A stretch of DNA of 64,000 nucleotides from Staphylococcus hyicus (GCF_000816085.1 NZ_CP008747.1:806001-870000), one strand, 5' to 3'; positions 49,275-61,482 are shown, counted from the first letter of the stretch. Numbers and translations are program-made. The notes: a model not told the origin generated them from the sequence alone.

Positions 49275-50324
49275 TTACGCCTCCTTAATATACGTTTGAA
49301 CATATTTAAAAATATCACTCGTTTTATAACGACCGCCTATATCTGGAGTAGTTAACTCATTAACTATAAGATGTTCGATACATGATTCAATGATTTTAGC
49401 GGCTTCGGGTAAGTTAAATGTTACTCTTAAACACATCGCAAGTGATAATAACATACCAAATGGATTGGCTTTATTTTGACCAGCAATATCGGGCGCAGAT
49501 CCATGAATAGGTTCATATAAACTTACTCCATCATGTCCTCTGCTCAAAGAAGGGGAGAGACCTAGTGAACCAGGCAACATGGATGCTTCATCACTCAATA
49601 CATCTCCAAATAAATTTTCCGTGACAATAATATCGAAATGTTGTGGATTTTGAAGCAGTTTCATGCTACAAGCATCTACAAGAAGATGTTCTAATTGAAC
49701 CTCAGGATAGAATTGTGCAACTTCATTCATCGTTTGACGCCATAATTTACTACTTGCAAGTACATTTTCTTTATCAACAGAAGTGACGCGTTGTTTTCGT
49801 TTTTGTGCGAGTTTAAAAGCAACATGTGCGATATGTTCGATTTCAGATTTTGTATAAACTAGTGTATCCATAGCTGAGTCCGCTCGTAGTACTCTTGGTT
49901 CACCAAAGTATATGCCGCCTGTGAGTTCACGTACGATAATAAAATCAGTATTTGTCACGATTACTGCCTTTAATGGGGATAATTTAACCATTGATGGCGT
50001 CACTTTTGTGGGGCGTATATTACCAAATAATCTTAATGATTGTCGCAATTTCAATAATCCTTGTTCGGGTCTTTCTTGATGGTTTTGCCATTTAGGACCG
50101 CCTATAGCGCCTAACAAAATGGCATCCGCACGTTTACACGCAGCCAGGGTATGTTCGGGTAAAGGCGTATTGTATTGATCGATGGCACATCCACCCATGA
50201 GATGTTCTTCAAGTTCATAATTAAAATGAAATTTATGAGCTAACAATTTTAATACGTCTAATGTGCCTGACATGATTTCAGGACCTATACCATCACCAGC
50301 TATCGCAACAACTCGCTTAGTCAT
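49275..50324 (-). CDS. leuB: 3-isopropylmalate dehydrogenase
   Basis: LeuB oxidises and decarboxylates 3-isopropylmalate with NAD+. The 349-residue protein has [12 protein letters not shown], the [15 protein letters not shown] substrate loop and [21 protein letters not shown] start it at ATG 50324, which abuts leuA; a longer frame would run back into leuA and has no ribosome-binding site. Confidence 0.95.
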   Translation of the reverse strand: MTKRVVAIAGDGIGPEIMSGTLDVLKLLAHKFHFNYELEEHLMGGCAIDQYNTPLPEHTLAACKRADAILLGAIGGPKWQNHQERPEQGLLKLRQSLRLFGNIRPTKVTPSMVKLSPLKAVIVTNTDFIIVRELTGGIYFGEPRVLRADSAMDTLVYTKSEIEHIAHVAFKLAQKRKQRVTSVDKENVLASSKLWRQTMNEVAQFYPEVQLEHLLVDACSMKLLQNPQHFDIIVTENLFGDVLSDEASMLPGSLGLSPSLSRGHDGVSLYEPIHGSAPDIAGQNKANPFGMLLSLAMCLRVTFNLPEAAKIIESCIEHLIVNELTTPDIGGRYKTSDIFKYVQTYIKEA

Positions 50325-50325
50325 G

Positions 50326-51858
50326 TTAAACCACCTCACTTGTGTTGATATGAGACATTGCTTTAGATGATGCTTCAACATAGGCTTTACAAGATGCATA
50401 TATAATATCATGGTCAAAACCTACGCCATCATATTGCACATTATTTAATCGTATAGAAACGCGCACTTCAGCTTGCGCATCTGCCCCTTCAGTGATGGCT
50501 TCAATACGATAATCTAAAAGTTCAGGTTTCATATTAAAAATACGATCAACTGCATTGTAAATAGCGACGATTGACCCTGTACCTATGCATGAATCTTGAT
50601 ATGTTTGCCCATCTTTATCCTTTATGACGACGACAGCGCTTTGTAAACCGTGTGAGACAAATTGAAGTTGTAATGTAGTTAATTGATAGTTTGAATGTAA
50701 TTCATGAGCTGTACCTTGAATTAACGCATGAATATCTCGATCAGTGACTTGCTTTTTCTTATCTGCAATATTTTTAAATGCTTTAAACAGAACTTTCTGT
50801 TCATTCGATGTGATATCGTATCCGAGTTGTTTCAATTTTTCTTGAAAAGCGTGTTTACCAGACAATTTACCCAGGGGTAATTCAGTTTGTTTAATACCGA
50901 CCAGTTGCGGTGTCATGATTTCATAAGTTTCAGGATTTTTGAGAAATCCATCTTGATGTATTCCCGATTCATGACTAAATGCATTTTTGCCGATTATCGC
51001 TTTATTGCGAGGTACGGCAATGCCAGTGTATCGTGCAATTAAATCGGAAGTTGCTTTTGTTTGATTCAGTTGAATGTGTGTTTCGATGCCGTAGTGATCT
51101 TTACGTACATAAAGCCCAAGCGCAACTTCTTCTAGTGCCGTATTACCTGCACGTTCGCCAATACCATTTAATGTTCCTTCAATACGTGTGGCGCCATTTT
51201 CTATTGCTGCCATACTATTTGCGACAGCTAATCCGAGATCGTCATGACAATGTGCACTATATATGATTTCTGATTTAGATTTGATTTCTTGTTTCAATGT
51301 TTTAAAAATCTGCCCATATTCGGTTGGATAACTATAACCTACAGTATCAGGGATATTGATTATTGTGGCACCTGCATCTACAGCAGTTTGTACACTTTGA
51401 ATTAAAAATGGAAGGGGTGTACGCGTCGCATCTTCAGGTGAAAATTGTACAACATCAAATAATGTTTTTGCGTAGGATACATGTTCCGTAATGGAAGCCA
51501 GTACATCTTTTTCAGTCATATTCAGTTTTGATTCCAAATGGATTGGACTTGTAGCGATAAAAACGTGTATGGAAGGTTTCACAGCATCTTTTGTTGCTTC
51601 ATATACCGCATCGATATCTGATTTCTTGCACCTTGCTAAACCTGTCACAGTCGTTTTTGTTAACGTTTGTGCGATGGCTTTTACAGAGTCAAAGCTCCCT
51701 TGAGTTGAAGCGGGGAAACCCGCTTCAATCACATCAACACCCCAATGTTCAAGTTGTTTCGCAATTGCCAAACGTTCATCAAATGAAAAGCTTACGCCAG
51801 GTGTTTGTTCTCCGTCTCTAAGTGTGGTATCAAATAGTTGAATATGACTTGTCATCAT
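50326..51858 (-). CDS. leuA: 2-isopropylmalate synthase
   Basis: LeuA condenses acetyl-CoA with 2-oxoisovalerate, the first leucine-specific step, and is feedback-inhibited by leucine. The 510-residue protein has [15 protein letters not shown], the [13 protein letters not shown] metal-binding motif and [15 protein letters not shown], then the C-terminal LeuA dimer/regulatory domain (about 380-510). AAGGAGCTGTTC precedes the ATG at 51858. Confidence 0.95.
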   Translation of the reverse strand: MMTSHIQLFDTTLRDGEQTPGVSFSFDERLAIAKQLEHWGVDVIEAGFPASTQGSFDSVKAIAQTLTKTTVTGLARCKKSDIDAVYEATKDAVKPSIHVFIATSPIHLESKLNMTEKDVLASITEHVSYAKTLFDVVQFSPEDATRTPLPFLIQSVQTAVDAGATIINIPDTVGYSYPTEYGQIFKTLKQEIKSKSEIIYSAHCHDDLGLAVANSMAAIENGATRIEGTLNGIGERAGNTALEEVALGLYVRKDHYGIETHIQLNQTKATSDLIARYTGIAVPRNKAIIGKNAFSHESGIHQDGFLKNPETYEIMTPQLVGIKQTELPLGKLSGKHAFQEKLKQLGYDITSNEQKVLFKAFKNIADKKKQVTDRDIHALIQGTAHELHSNYQLTTLQLQFVSHGLQSAVVVIKDKDGQTYQDSCIGTGSIVAIYNAVDRIFNMKPELLDYRIEAITEGADAQAEVRVSIRLNNVQYDGVGFDHDIIYASCKAYVEASSKAMSHINTSEVV

Positions 51859-51882
51859 GAACAGCTCCTTTAAATAATTCGT

Positions 51883-53392
<1,510 letters not shown>

Positions 53393-53396
<4 letters not shown>

Positions 53397-55147
53397 AGTA
53401 ATCCCTCCATTTCGTGATTTGCTTTACCACTAGGAACCATTGGAAGTACTGGTTCTTCAGGTGAGATACGAATTTCAATAAAAGCAGGACCTTCGTAGTT
53501 AAAAGCGTCTTCAAGCGTTCGCTCTAAATGGCTAGGATCATCTATTAAAAAGGTTTTCACACCATAGGCTTCAACTAATTTGACGAAATTGGGTTGGTCA
53601 TTAAATACAGAATGTGAAAAACGTTGTTTAAAAAATTTATCTTGCCATTGTTTCACCATGCCAAGTGTCCCGTTGTTAATGAGTACGACTTTAATATTAA
53701 GTTGATATGCCTTTAGTAAGGCGAGTTCTTGATTTGTCATTTGAAAACCGCCATCACCAACGAAAGCCACGACCGTCTCTTTTGGTTTAGCAAATTGTGC
53801 ACCGATTGCTGCTGGGATACCAAATCCCATTGTTCCTAATCCACCACTAGTAATGAATTGACCATGTGTCCGAAAAGGGTAAAATTGGGCGACCCACATT
53901 TGATGTTGCCCAACATCTGTGGCTACATAAGCGCGGCCATTAGTAATTTCTCCGATATATTCAATCGCACGTTGTGGTCTGCAAAATAATGCATGGTCAT
54001 CTTGGAGATATTTAAACGGATGCTTTGCTTTGTAGTGTTCAACTTGCCTTAACCATGACCGATGTTTAGACGGACACGGTGTTTGATTTAATAAGGCTTC
54101 TAGAACGTTTCTGACGTCAGCTACGATGCCTAAATGAGTGTTAATAACTTTATTAATTTCAGAAGCATCAATATCGACATGAATAATTGTGGCATTTTCA
54201 GCAAATGTCTTCGGTTGACTCGCAAGGCGATCATCAAATCTTGAACCAAAATTGATGAGTAAATCACATTCTGTAATGGCCATGTTACTTGCATAAGAAC
54301 CGTGCATGCCACCCATTCCTAGGAATAGGGGATGTTCATAAGGCATTGCACCCAATCCATGTAGCGTTGTCACAACCGGAATATGATTTCGTTCTACAAA
54401 TGTTTGTAGTAAACTATTTGCTTTTGAAAAATTGACGCCTGCCCCTGCTAAAACAAGTGGTTTCTCAGCTGTATTTAAAAAATCAATAACTTTCTGTATT
54501 TCTTCAGTTGTTGGTGTAAGATTGACATCATACCCTGGTGTATGGATCGTAGTATCATGTGTTTTATCTGTTGTTAGAATCCCCATATCTTTAGGAAAAT
54601 CAATTACTACAGGCCCTTTACGACCTGAATTTGCAATATAAAACGCTTCTTTCACAATTTTTGGAATGTCTTTTACGTCATTGACTTGATAATTATGTTT
54701 CGTAATAGGTGTGGTCATCGATAGTAAATCTGCTTCTTGGAATGCATCTTTGCCAATGCCTGCCTTTGCTACTTGGCCAGTGAACACCACTAAAGGCAGA
54801 GAATCACTGTACGCATCAGCAATACCTGTAAGTGTGTTCGTTGCACCTGGACCACTAGTCACTATCACAACGCCTGGTTTACCACTTACGCGTGCATATC
54901 CCTCAGCTGCATGTACAGCGCCTTGCTCGTGTCTATAAAGAATGTGTGGAATTCGGTCATCATAAATTGAATCATAGAGTGGAAGTACGGCACCGCCAGG
55001 GTAACCAAATATATACTCAACATTTTCTTCTAATAGCGCATCAATCAATATATCGGATCCTGATCTAGGCATATTAGGTTTTAAGTTCGAATCTGATGAT
55101 TGAAATGTACGATGAGCAGATACTAATACTTTTTCATCATTCGTCAT
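53393..55147 (-). CDS. ilvB: Acetolactate synthase, large (catalytic) subunit
   Basis: The 584-residue TPP- and FAD-dependent enzyme forms acetolactate or acetohydroxybutyrate. Motifs include EYIFGYPGGAVLP, YRHEQGAVHAAEGYAR with the catalytic Glu, TSGPGATNTLTGIADAY and the TPP-binding VGDGGFQMTNQELALLKAYQLNIK...NNGTLGM. GGAGGGATGATGT precedes the ATG. It is the second gene of the operon after ilvD. Confidence 0.96.
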
Positions 55148-55164
55148 ACATCATCCCTCCATGT

Positions 55165-56853
55165 TTAAAGTAAGTGTTCAGGTACTTGCATCACGCCACC
55201 TGTATTCGCACTTGTAACAAGAGCGGTATAACGGGCAAGATAACCAGTTTTTACTTTTGCTTTAAAAGGTTTTAATTGGTTTTGTCGTTGTTCTAAAGTT
55301 TTAGCGTCAACATGTAACGCAATATGTCGTTTTAATAAATCAATCGTTATTTCATCACCATCTTCAATTAAGGCGATTGGGCCTCCTGACGCTGCTTCTG
55401 GAGAAATGTGCCCCACTGCGATACCACGCGTTGCACCGGAAAAGCGTCCGTCAGTAATCAACGCAACATCTTTACCTAAACCGCGTCCAACAATTGACGA
55501 GGTAGGTGCGAGCATTTCTGGCATACCTGGACCACCTTTTGGACCTTCATAACGAATGACAACGACATGTCCCGTGCGAACGGTATGATTGTCAATGGCT
55601 TGAACGGCATCGTCATGGCTATCAAAACAGATAGCCTTACCTTTAAAAGTTTTAATCGAAGGGTCAACACCGCCAACTTTAATGACAGCACCATCTGGCG
55701 CAATGTTGCCATATAATATAGATAATCCACCTTCGCTATCGTAAGGATGGTGAAGAGGTCTAATAACTTCAGTATTAGTGATTTCGTGTCCTTCATAGTT
55801 TTCACGTAAGGTACGTCCTGTAATAGTGATACGATCAGGATGTAAAACACCTGGCTTTTTTAATAATTCATTAATAATTGCAGGTACGCCACCCGCGTTG
55901 TGTACATCTTCCATTGAATATGAAGAACTCGGTGCAATTTTAGAAAGATAAGGTGTTTTTTTAGCAATATCATTAATACGTTGAAGGTCATAATCGATAC
56001 CAGCTTCGTTGGCAATTGCTAATGTATGTAATACTGTATTTGTTGATCCACCCATGGCCATATCTAATGCAAATGCATCATCAATTGCCTCTTTAGTTAC
56101 GATATCTCTAGGTTTAAGGTCGTTTTTGACATTTTCTACAAGTTGTTTAGCTGCTTTACGAATTAATGTGCGACGCTCATCACCGACAGCTAACACAGTG
56201 CCATTATATGGTAAGGCCAGACCGAGGACTTCCATAAGGCAGTTCATGGAATTAGCGGTGAACATACCTGAGCACGACCCACAAGTCGGACACGCATTTT
56301 GTTCCATTTCTAGAAAAGTTTCTTTAGACATTTTTCCTTCTTTAAATGCGCCCACGGCCTCAAACATAGATGATAATGTCAACGCTTTTCCTTGAGAGGA
56401 CAGACCAGCTTTCATCGGGCCGCCGGAACAAAATATTGCTGGGACATTTGTGCGGACAGCAGCAAGCAACATACCGGGTGTGATTTTGTCACAATTAGGT
56501 ATATAAAAGACCCCATCAAACCAATGTGCATTGACTACTGTTTCAGCAGCATCTGCAATGATTTCTCTACTAGGTAAGGAATAACGCATGCCGATATGTC
56601 CCATTGCAATACCGTCATCTACGCCTATCGTATTGAATTCAAATGGAATACCTCCGGCTTCACGAATTGCTTCTTTCGCTATATCGCCAAGTTCTCTTAA
56701 ATGAACATGTCCAGGGACGATATCAATATAAGAATTACAAATAGCAATAAAGGGTTTATTCATATCAGTAGGGGATTTAATTTGTCCAGTAGCATGTAGT
56801 AAACTCCGAGCGGGTGCTTGATGATCACCTTTTTTTATCATGTCGCTTCTCAT
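55165..56853 (-). CDS. ilvD: Dihydroxy-acid dehydratase
   Basis: IlvD dehydrates dihydroxy acids to 2-oxo acids, a common step of branched-chain synthesis. The 562-residue Fe-S enzyme has the conserved cysteines in [11 protein letters not shown] and [24 protein letters not shown], plus the C-terminal [18 protein letters not shown]. It is the first structural gene after the attenuator, with TTAGGAGGTC upstream of ATG 56853. An ATG four codons downstream is less likely. Confidence 0.96.
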   Translation of the reverse strand: MRSDMIKKGDHQAPARSLLHATGQIKSPTDMNKPFIAICNSYIDIVPGHVHLRELGDIAKEAIREAGGIPFEFNTIGVDDGIAMGHIGMRYSLPSREIIADAAETVVNAHWFDGVFYIPNCDKITPGMLLAAVRTNVPAIFCSGGPMKAGLSSQGKALTLSSMFEAVGAFKEGKMSKETFLEMEQNACPTCGSCSGMFTANSMNCLMEVLGLALPYNGTVLAVGDERRTLIRKAAKQLVENVKNDLKPRDIVTKEAIDDAFALDMAMGGSTNTVLHTLAIANEAGIDYDLQRINDIAKKTPYLSKIAPSSSYSMEDVHNAGGVPAIINELLKKPGVLHPDRITITGRTLRENYEGHEITNTEVIRPLHHPYDSEGGLSILYGNIAPDGAVIKVGGVDPSIKTFKGKAICFDSHDDAVQAIDNHTVRTGHVVVIRYEGPKGGPGMPEMLAPTSSIVGRGLGKDVALITDGRFSGATRGIAVGHISPEAASGGPIALIEDGDEITIDLLKRHIALHVDAKTLEQRQNQLKPFKAKVKTGYLARYTALVTSANTGGVMQVPEHLL

Positions 56854-56894
56854 GAAAAGACCTCCTAATTATTAGTGAAAACGTATTTTAAAAA

Positions 56895-56929
56895 TAAAAA
56901 ATGCGCCCCAATTTTAAATTGGGACGCAT
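56895..56929 (-). terminator. Attenuator terminator of the ilv-leu operon
   Basis: On the minus strand ATGCGTCCCAATTT and AAAATTGGGGCGCAT form a long stem (plus-strand arms 56901-56914 and about 56915-56929) followed by a T-run. It lies 40 bases before ilvD and ends the leader unless an antiterminator forms. Confidence 0.9.
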
Positions 56930-56944
56930 CTTTTAAGTCCCATT

Positions 56945-56990
56945 CAAGTAGAAATAGGACTTAAGTGATTAGTAAGTCAGCTTACTAATA
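56945..56990 (-). promoter_or_regulatory. Leader hairpins for pause/antitermination
   Basis: Two inverted repeats precede the terminator on the minus strand: TTAGTAAG/CTTACTAA (about 56969-56989, overlapping the leader peptide stop) and TTAAGTCC/GGACTTAA (about 56933-56965). The GGGAC segment next to the second arm also lies close to the terminator's 5' arm. They fit the mutually exclusive pause, antiterminator and terminator structures of amino-acid attenuation. Confidence 0.6.
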
Positions 56991-57062
56991 CTCCAGTCCT
57001 GAGCGCAATAATAAAATAATAATATTTTGTTGTTGTTGAACAGTGCATTGTGTAAAAAACAT
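56985..57062 (-). CDS. ilv-leu leader peptide (attenuation)
   Basis: A 25-codon ORF with its own ribosome-binding site (AAAGGAGCGC) begins at ATG 57062 and ends with TAG at 56985. It begins MFFTQC and has four Gln, then Asn, three Ile codons (ATT ATT ATT) followed by three Leu codons (TTA TTA TTG). Stalling at Ile or Leu codons when their charged tRNAs are scarce would favour antitermination of the operon. The peptide itself has no obvious function. Confidence 0.9.
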   Translation of the reverse strand: MFFTQCTVQQQQNIIILLLRSGLEY

Positions 57063-57143
57063 GATATTGCGCTCCTTTCTTGAATGAGTGTTTGTATATT
57101 CAATGTTTTAAATTGATAGAATTATCTAAAAATTCATGTACTT

Positions 57144-57172
57144 AATTTACCGTATCCGATTAACGATGTCAA
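57144..57172 (-). promoter_or_regulatory. Sigma-A promoter of the ilv-leu operon
   Basis: On the minus strand TTGACA (57172-57167) and TAAATT (57149-57144) have a 17-bp spacer. Transcription should start about 57137 and reach the leader peptide after about 75 bases. Confidence 0.78.
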
Positions 57173-57183
57173 TAACAAATTTG

Positions 57184-57198
57184 AAATTTCTGAAAATT
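57184..57198 (-). promoter_or_regulatory. CodY-binding box
   Basis: On the minus strand AATTTTCAGAAATTT differs at one base from the CodY consensus AATTTTCWGAAAATT. It lies 12 bp upstream of the -35 of the ilv-leu promoter. In staphylococci CodY represses this operon when branched-chain amino acids and GTP are plentiful. Confidence 0.85.
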
Positions 57199-57247
57199 TA
57201 TTTATCTCATGCTTAAATAACTCGGTAGAGTCAGTAGTAGAAAAATT

Positions 57248-57256
57248 TGTTACAAT
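57248..57256 (+). promoter_or_regulatory. Possible extended -10 for tsaE
   Basis: TGTTACAAT is an extended -10 (TG at 57248-57249, TACAAT at 57251-57256). A -35 is not clear. It lies 30 bp before the gene. Confidence 0.4.
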
Positions 57257-57286
57257 AGACAAGTAAATCAAATCAGGAGAGAACTA

Positions 57287-57736
57287 ATGATTAAAATAAA
57301 AAATTTAGATGACTTACAACAGTTTGCAGTGAATTTGACCGCACGTTTAAAATCCGGAGATGTGGTTTTATTAGAGGGCGATCTTGGTGCAGGTAAAACG
57401 ACGCTAAGTCAAATGGTTGGTCGTTTGTTAGGTGTAAGGCGCACGATTAATTCACCAACATTTAATATTATTAAATCATATCAAGGTAGTAATTTAGCAT
57501 TTCATCATATGGATTGTTACCGATTAGAAAATTCTGATGAAGACCTAGGTTTTGAAGAATATTTTGAAGATGACGCCATTACGTTCATTGAGTGGAGTCA
57601 ATTTATTCAAGATTATTTACCATCTCATTTTTTACGTATTACTATAAATGTTATGGATGAAAATACAAGAACGATTGACCTTGATGCTTCTGGGGTTCAT
57701 TTTGAACAGATTAAGGAGGCGCTTGAACATGATTAG
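57287..57736 (+). CDS. tsaE: tRNA threonylcarbamoyladenosine biosynthesis ATPase TsaE
   Basis: TsaE is the P-loop ATPase of the t6A37 system. The 149-residue protein has EGDLGAGKTTLSQ (P-loop at residues 31-38), SPTFNIIKSY and FIEWSQF. GGAGAGAACTA gives the ribosome-binding site. It is the first gene of tsaE-tsaB-rimI-tsaD and overlaps tsaB by 8 bp. Confidence 0.94.
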   Translation: MIKIKNLDDLQQFAVNLTARLKSGDVVLLEGDLGAGKTTLSQMVGRLLGVRRTINSPTFNIIKSYQGSNLAFHHMDCYRLENSDEDLGFEEYFEDDAITFIEWSQFIQDYLPSHFLRITINVMDENTRTIDLDASGVHFEQIKEALEHD

Positions 57737-58394
57737 TTTATTATTGGATAGTTCCAATCAGCCACTATCTGTTGCAGTTATGCAAGATAATGAAGTGTTA
57801 GCATCTAAAACCGTTTCAGAGAAAAAAAATCATTCTATACAATTGCTACCAACTATTAAAAGTTTGCTTGATGGTATCAATTTAACACCTAAGGATATAG
57901 ATGCAATTATCGTGGCTCAAGGACCTGGATCATATACAGGATTAAGAATTGGTGTAACTACTGCTAAAACATTAGCATATACGCTTAACATACCACTATT
58001 TGCCGTATCTTCTTTAGCTGCGTTGGCTGCTACAGTTAAGGATAAATCAAAAACGATTGTACCTATTTTTAATGCACGTCGAGGATTTGTTTTTGCAGGT
58101 GTTTATCAGTGGGTAAATGATGTATTAACCTGCGTGATTGAAGATCAATATATTTCAGTAAACACATTAATTTCAAAACTAGACAACTTGCAAAACGTTG
58201 TATTTGTTGGAGTGGATACACAAGTATTTGAAACGGAGCTTAAATCATATCAAACAGTACCGAATCTGCCACAGGCACATGAAATGTTTCAGTTAAAAGG
58301 TCAGCCAGTCGACGTTCATGCATTTGTCCCATCTTATTTAAAATTATCGGAGGCAGAACAAAATTGGATGAATCAACAATCAAACAAGAGCTAA
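57729..58394 (+). CDS. tsaB: tRNA threonylcarbamoyladenosine biosynthesis protein TsaB
   Basis: The 221-residue ASKHA-fold protein partners TsaD in making t6A. It begins ISLLLDSSNQPLSVAV and has VAQGPGSYTGLRIGVTTAKTLAY. ATG 57729 lies within the end of tsaE, with AAGGAGGCGC upstream; the track of this frame further upstream is in tsaE and is not coding. It overlaps rimI by about 30 bp. Confidence 0.93.
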   Translation: MISLLLDSSNQPLSVAVMQDNEVLASKTVSEKKNHSIQLLPTIKSLLDGINLTPKDIDAIIVAQGPGSYTGLRIGVTTAKTLAYTLNIPLFAVSSLAALAATVKDKSKTIVPIFNARRGFVFAGVYQWVNDVLTCVIEDQYISVNTLISKLDNLQNVVFVGVDTQVFETELKSYQTVPNLPQAHEMFQLKGQPVDVHAFVPSYLKLSEAEQNWMNQQSNKS

Positions 58395-58828
58395 GTATTC
58401 GTCGGATGACCGTGGAAGATGTTACAGCTGTTTTTGATATTGAACGTGTGAGTTTTAATGACAGTTCTTGGACCCGAGATGCATTTTATCATGAATTAAG
58501 TGAAAATAACTTTGCGCATTATTTTGTAATGGAATACAAGCAAAAAATCATAGCATATCTAGGCGTATGGATTGTCGTGGATCAAGCACAAATTACAACC
58601 ATTGCTGTAAAACCCAACTATCGTGGTTTAGGATTAGGACAATTATTATTAGAGTATGTAATGACTTATAGTTCACAAATTGCGAATATGATGAGTCTCG
58701 AAGTTCGTGTCGAAAATATCGTAGCCCAACATATTTATCAAAAATTGGGCTTTGAATTTGGAGGTCGTCGCGTAAATTATTATGGAGAAGGAGAAGATGC
58801 TTTAGTGATGTGGGTGAAATTAAAATGA
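58364..58828 (+). CDS. rimI: Ribosomal protein bS18-type N-acetyltransferase RimI
   Basis: The 154-residue GNAT acetyltransferase has the acetyl-CoA loop [18 protein letters not shown] and the C-terminal [19 protein letters not shown]. It probably starts at TTG 58364, with CGGAGG about 10 bp upstream, both inside tsaB. The target in E. coli is S18; other substrates are possible. Its stop overlaps tsaD (ATGA). Confidence 0.9.
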   Translation: MDESTIKQELSIRRMTVEDVTAVFDIERVSFNDSSWTRDAFYHELSENNFAHYFVMEYKQKIIAYLGVWIVVDQAQITTIAVKPNYRGLGLGQLLLEYVMTYSSQIANMMSLEVRVENIVAQHIYQKLGFEFGGRRVNYYGEGEDALVMWVKLK

Positions 58829-59844
58829 CACAAAACGTTAGAATTTTAGCGATTGAGACCAGTTGTGATGAAACCAGTGTAGGTGTCATTGATAATGGCA
58901 CACAATTAATAAGTAATCGTGTATTGAGCCAAATCGATAGTCATAAACGATTTGGTGGCGTTGTACCTGAAGTAGCCAGTCGTCATCATGTTGAAAATAT
59001 GACCATTATGATTGAAGATGCATTACAACATGCTGCATGTTCTATGGATGATATTGATGCAATCGCTGTCACACAAGGCCCAGGTCTAATCGGTGCACTA
59101 CTTGTAGGAGTGAATGCTGCCAAAGCATTGGCATTTGCACATCAAAAACCACTTATTCCTGTACATCATATCGCAGGACATGTGTATGCGAATCAGTTAG
59201 AAAATGAATTAACATTTCCTTTAATCGCTTTAATCGTATCGGGTGGGCACACAGAACTAGTCTATATGAAGGATCATCTGGATTTTGAAATTATAGGTGA
59301 GACACGTGATGATGCAGTAGGTGAAGCATATGATAAAGTCGCACGAACTATTGGACTACCTTATCCAGGAGGACCTCATATTGATCGTCTTGCACAAGAA
59401 GGTGAAGATACGTATGCGCTTCCGCGTGTGTGGCTAGAAGCTGAAAGTTTTGATTTTAGTTTTAGTGGATTAAAAAGTGCAGTTATTAATAAGTTACACA
59501 ATTTGAAGCAAAAAGGGGAAACGCCAATACCTGAAAATGTCGCAACAAGTTTCCAAAATAGTGTAGTTGAAGTGCTTGTAGGTAAAGCTATAAAAGCATG
59601 CGATGCGTACAAAGTGAAACAGCTTATTGTCGCAGGTGGTGTAGCAAGCAATCGTGGTTTAAGGGCTTCCTTACAGAAAGCAACTTCCGAAAAAGGGATT
59701 ACTTTAACTATTCCTAAGGCGTCGTTATGTACGGATAATGCAGCTATGATAGGTGCAGCAGCTTATTATATCTATCAAAAAGGGATTTTAGCTGATTTAG
59801 ATTTAAATGGAAAAAGTCAAATGGATATCGAAATGTATCGATAA
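58825..59844 (+). CDS. tsaD: tRNA N6-adenosine threonylcarbamoyltransferase TsaD
   Basis: TsaD (formerly Gcp) transfers the threonylcarbamoyl group to A37 of ANN-decoding tRNAs. The 339-residue protein has [13 protein letters not shown], the metal-binding HHIAGH with His115 and His119, SGGHTELV and [13 protein letters not shown] 58825 follows GTGGGTGAAATT and overlaps rimI by 4 bp. It is essential in staphylococci. Confidence 0.96.
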   Translation: MTQNVRILAIETSCDETSVGVIDNGTQLISNRVLSQIDSHKRFGGVVPEVASRHHVENMTIMIEDALQHAACSMDDIDAIAVTQGPGLIGALLVGVNAAKALAFAHQKPLIPVHHIAGHVYANQLENELTFPLIALIVSGGHTELVYMKDHLDFEIIGETRDDAVGEAYDKVARTIGLPYPGGPHIDRLAQEGEDTYALPRVWLEAESFDFSFSGLKSAVINKLHNLKQKGETPIPENVATSFQNSVVEVLVGKAIKACDAYKVKQLIVAGGVASNRGLRASLQKATSEKGITLTIPKASLCTDNAAMIGAAAYYIYQKGILADLDLNGKSQMDIEMYR

Positions 59845-59847
59845 ATG

Positions 59848-59892
59848 AAAACCGTCCTACAGATTCGTTTTAATCTGAAGGGCGGTTTTGTT
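59848..59892 (+). terminator. Terminator between tsaD and the mutS-like gene
   Basis: AAAACCGTCCTACAGATT (59848-59865) pairs with AATCTGAAGGGCGGTTTT (about 59872-59889), with one or two mismatches. On the minus strand it covers the last codons and stop of the mutS-like gene. Confidence 0.85.
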
Positions 59893-61285
59893 TAGATGTT
59901 TCAAATATTTCAACATCATGCTTGGCATGGCAATATATTTCAGGAGGAAATTTCATGATTCGAATAAGCTCCAGTGCATTACGAGTGTTGGCAGGGCCTT
60001 GTTTTATTTTGTAATCAAAATGTATGGTATCGTTATGAATAACTTCATTAAAGTGATAATTTATAAAATTATTATATAACTTGTGTGTGAGTTCTATATC
60101 ATGAGTAGCTGCGATTAATTTTAAGTTTTGATATTGAGATAAATATTGTAAGACGGAGGTTGAGGCTGCGATGCGTTCAGCTGTATTCGTTCCTTTAAAT
60201 ATCTCATCAATAAAATAATAATGTGTGGTGAGCGGATCAATATTGAATAATCGTTTTAATGATTTGATTTCAGCCATGAAATAACTGTCACCTGTCAGCA
60301 CATCATCGGCATTTCCCATTGTTGTTTTTACAACGCCAGGTTTGAATTCAAAGTGCTCTGCCGTTACTATATGGATGGCTTGCGCTAATATTAAATTAAT
60401 CGCAACTGCTTTCATAAACGTAGACTTTCCAGAAGCGTTAGAACCAGTTAGTAAAATATTGTGATCAAATTTAAAATCATTCCCAACTGCTTCCACCACT
60501 AATGGATGAATCAATGAAGTAAACTTGAATGAATCTTTGACTGAAGGCGTTGTATATATTTCTTGGTGATAACGCCACTGGTCAACCGCCAACAACGCAT
60601 CAATTTCACCAATGTATCTGTAACATGCATGAATGATTTCATGATTTATTTTAAAACGTTTAATTAACATGTGATATAAATGTATATCAATCAAGAAGAT
60701 ATATTTTATTAATAACAAAAAATACCCAGGAATGGTATTTACTTTAATTAATAAAAAGCGCCAACGATTGACTTGATTGAGTTCCCTCAAGTTATACTCA
60801 AATTTAGGGCTTAATTTTAATTTTTGGATTTTATTGGTTGTATGGATAACACGGCCAGTAAAAAACAAACTCTCCACATCGTTATCTACATAATGATCAA
60901 ATCGTACACTTACAATTAAATTTATTAACAAAGAACATAATACTGCCAAAATACTTATCGGTATATCCCATAAACTTAAAAGAATACTTATGATAGGAAG
61001 AAAAGGTAACACATAATAAATAGGGTGAAAACGATATTGATATTCATTCCAATCATATTTAGGATAGGTTTGTTTTCCTAATTTAGCGAGTAACATAACG
61101 AGTTTTTGATGAAATAATACATCTTTTTTAATATGATCCCAAAGATCTAAATGTGACAGTGTGGATTGAAGTCTTAAAATATGATATAAGTGATTTTCGC
61201 CTATTGAAGTATACGTATAATTCAAAGATTTGAACATGTCTATCATATTTAAATCTGACCATGTTTTATCGTCAATCCAAAACAA
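59870..61285 (-). CDS. MutS-family ATPase with membrane segments (main frame)
   Basis: The 471-residue frame belongs to the MutS-like ATPase group lacking mismatch-recognition domains. Hydrophobic stretches lie at about 88-127 and 178-200. The C-terminal ATPase has P-loop TGSNASGKST (281-289), Walker B YYFIDE (357-361), GTNTAERIAAS and ATHD. The frame begins at a TTG without a ribosome-binding site, inside the expected family start (WIDDKTWSDLN), and an N-terminal membrane segment lies in another frame upstream. Probably one gene broken by a frameshift; function unknown. Confidence 0.72.
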   Translation of the reverse strand: MFWIDDKTWSDLNMIDMFKSLNYTYTSIGENHLYHILRLQSTLSHLDLWDHIKKDVLFHQKLVMLLAKLGKQTYPKYDWNEYQYRFHPIYYVLPFLPIISILLSLWDIPISILAVLCSLLINLIVSVRFDHYVDNDVESLFFTGRVIHTTNKIQKLKLSPKFEYNLRELNQVNRWRFLLIKVNTIPGYFLLLIKYIFLIDIHLYHMLIKRFKINHEIIHACYRYIGEIDALLAVDQWRYHQEIYTTPSVKDSFKFTSLIHPLVVEAVGNDFKFDHNILLTGSNASGKSTFMKAVAINLILAQAIHIVTAEHFEFKPGVVKTTMGNADDVLTGDSYFMAEIKSLKRLFNIDPLTTHYYFIDEIFKGTNTAERIAASTSVLQYLSQYQNLKLIAATHDIELTHKLYNNFINYHFNEVIHNDTIHFDYKIKQGPANTRNALELIRIMKFPPEIYCHAKHDVEIFETSKQNRPSD

Positions 61286-61482
61286 TGGATGGTGACTGTT
61301 CTCGCATAATGATGCATATTTAAGATAATACGTATTATAAAAGGCATATGATCGAACTTATGATGATGCTTTAAATGTGCTACGATTGATTTGCGGAACA
61401 CAATATATTGATATATTTCTGTAACTATCATTACAGTGATAATGACGGCGATGAAAACAATGAAAAAAATAAAGTTCACCAT
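61249..61482 (-). pseudogene. N-terminal membrane segment of the mutS-like gene (frameshifted)
   Basis: The 77-residue frame starts with ATG 61482, preceded by a ribosome-binding site (GGGAGCTC). It has one strong transmembrane helix (residues 4-24), followed by IYQYIVFRKSIVAHL, the usual beginning of staphylococcal membrane MutS-like proteins. Its last 12 or so codons overlap the main frame and carry no family signal. It looks like the true N-terminus of the neighbouring 471-residue frame. Confidence 0.6.

Noticed and set aside
55476-55850. 124-codon minus-strand frame inside ilvD
   Set aside because: It is in an alternative frame of the clearly conserved ilvD, so it is a shadow.
56009-56395. 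128-codon plus-strand frame opposite ilvD
   Set aside because: It is antisense to ilvD and not recognisable as a protein.
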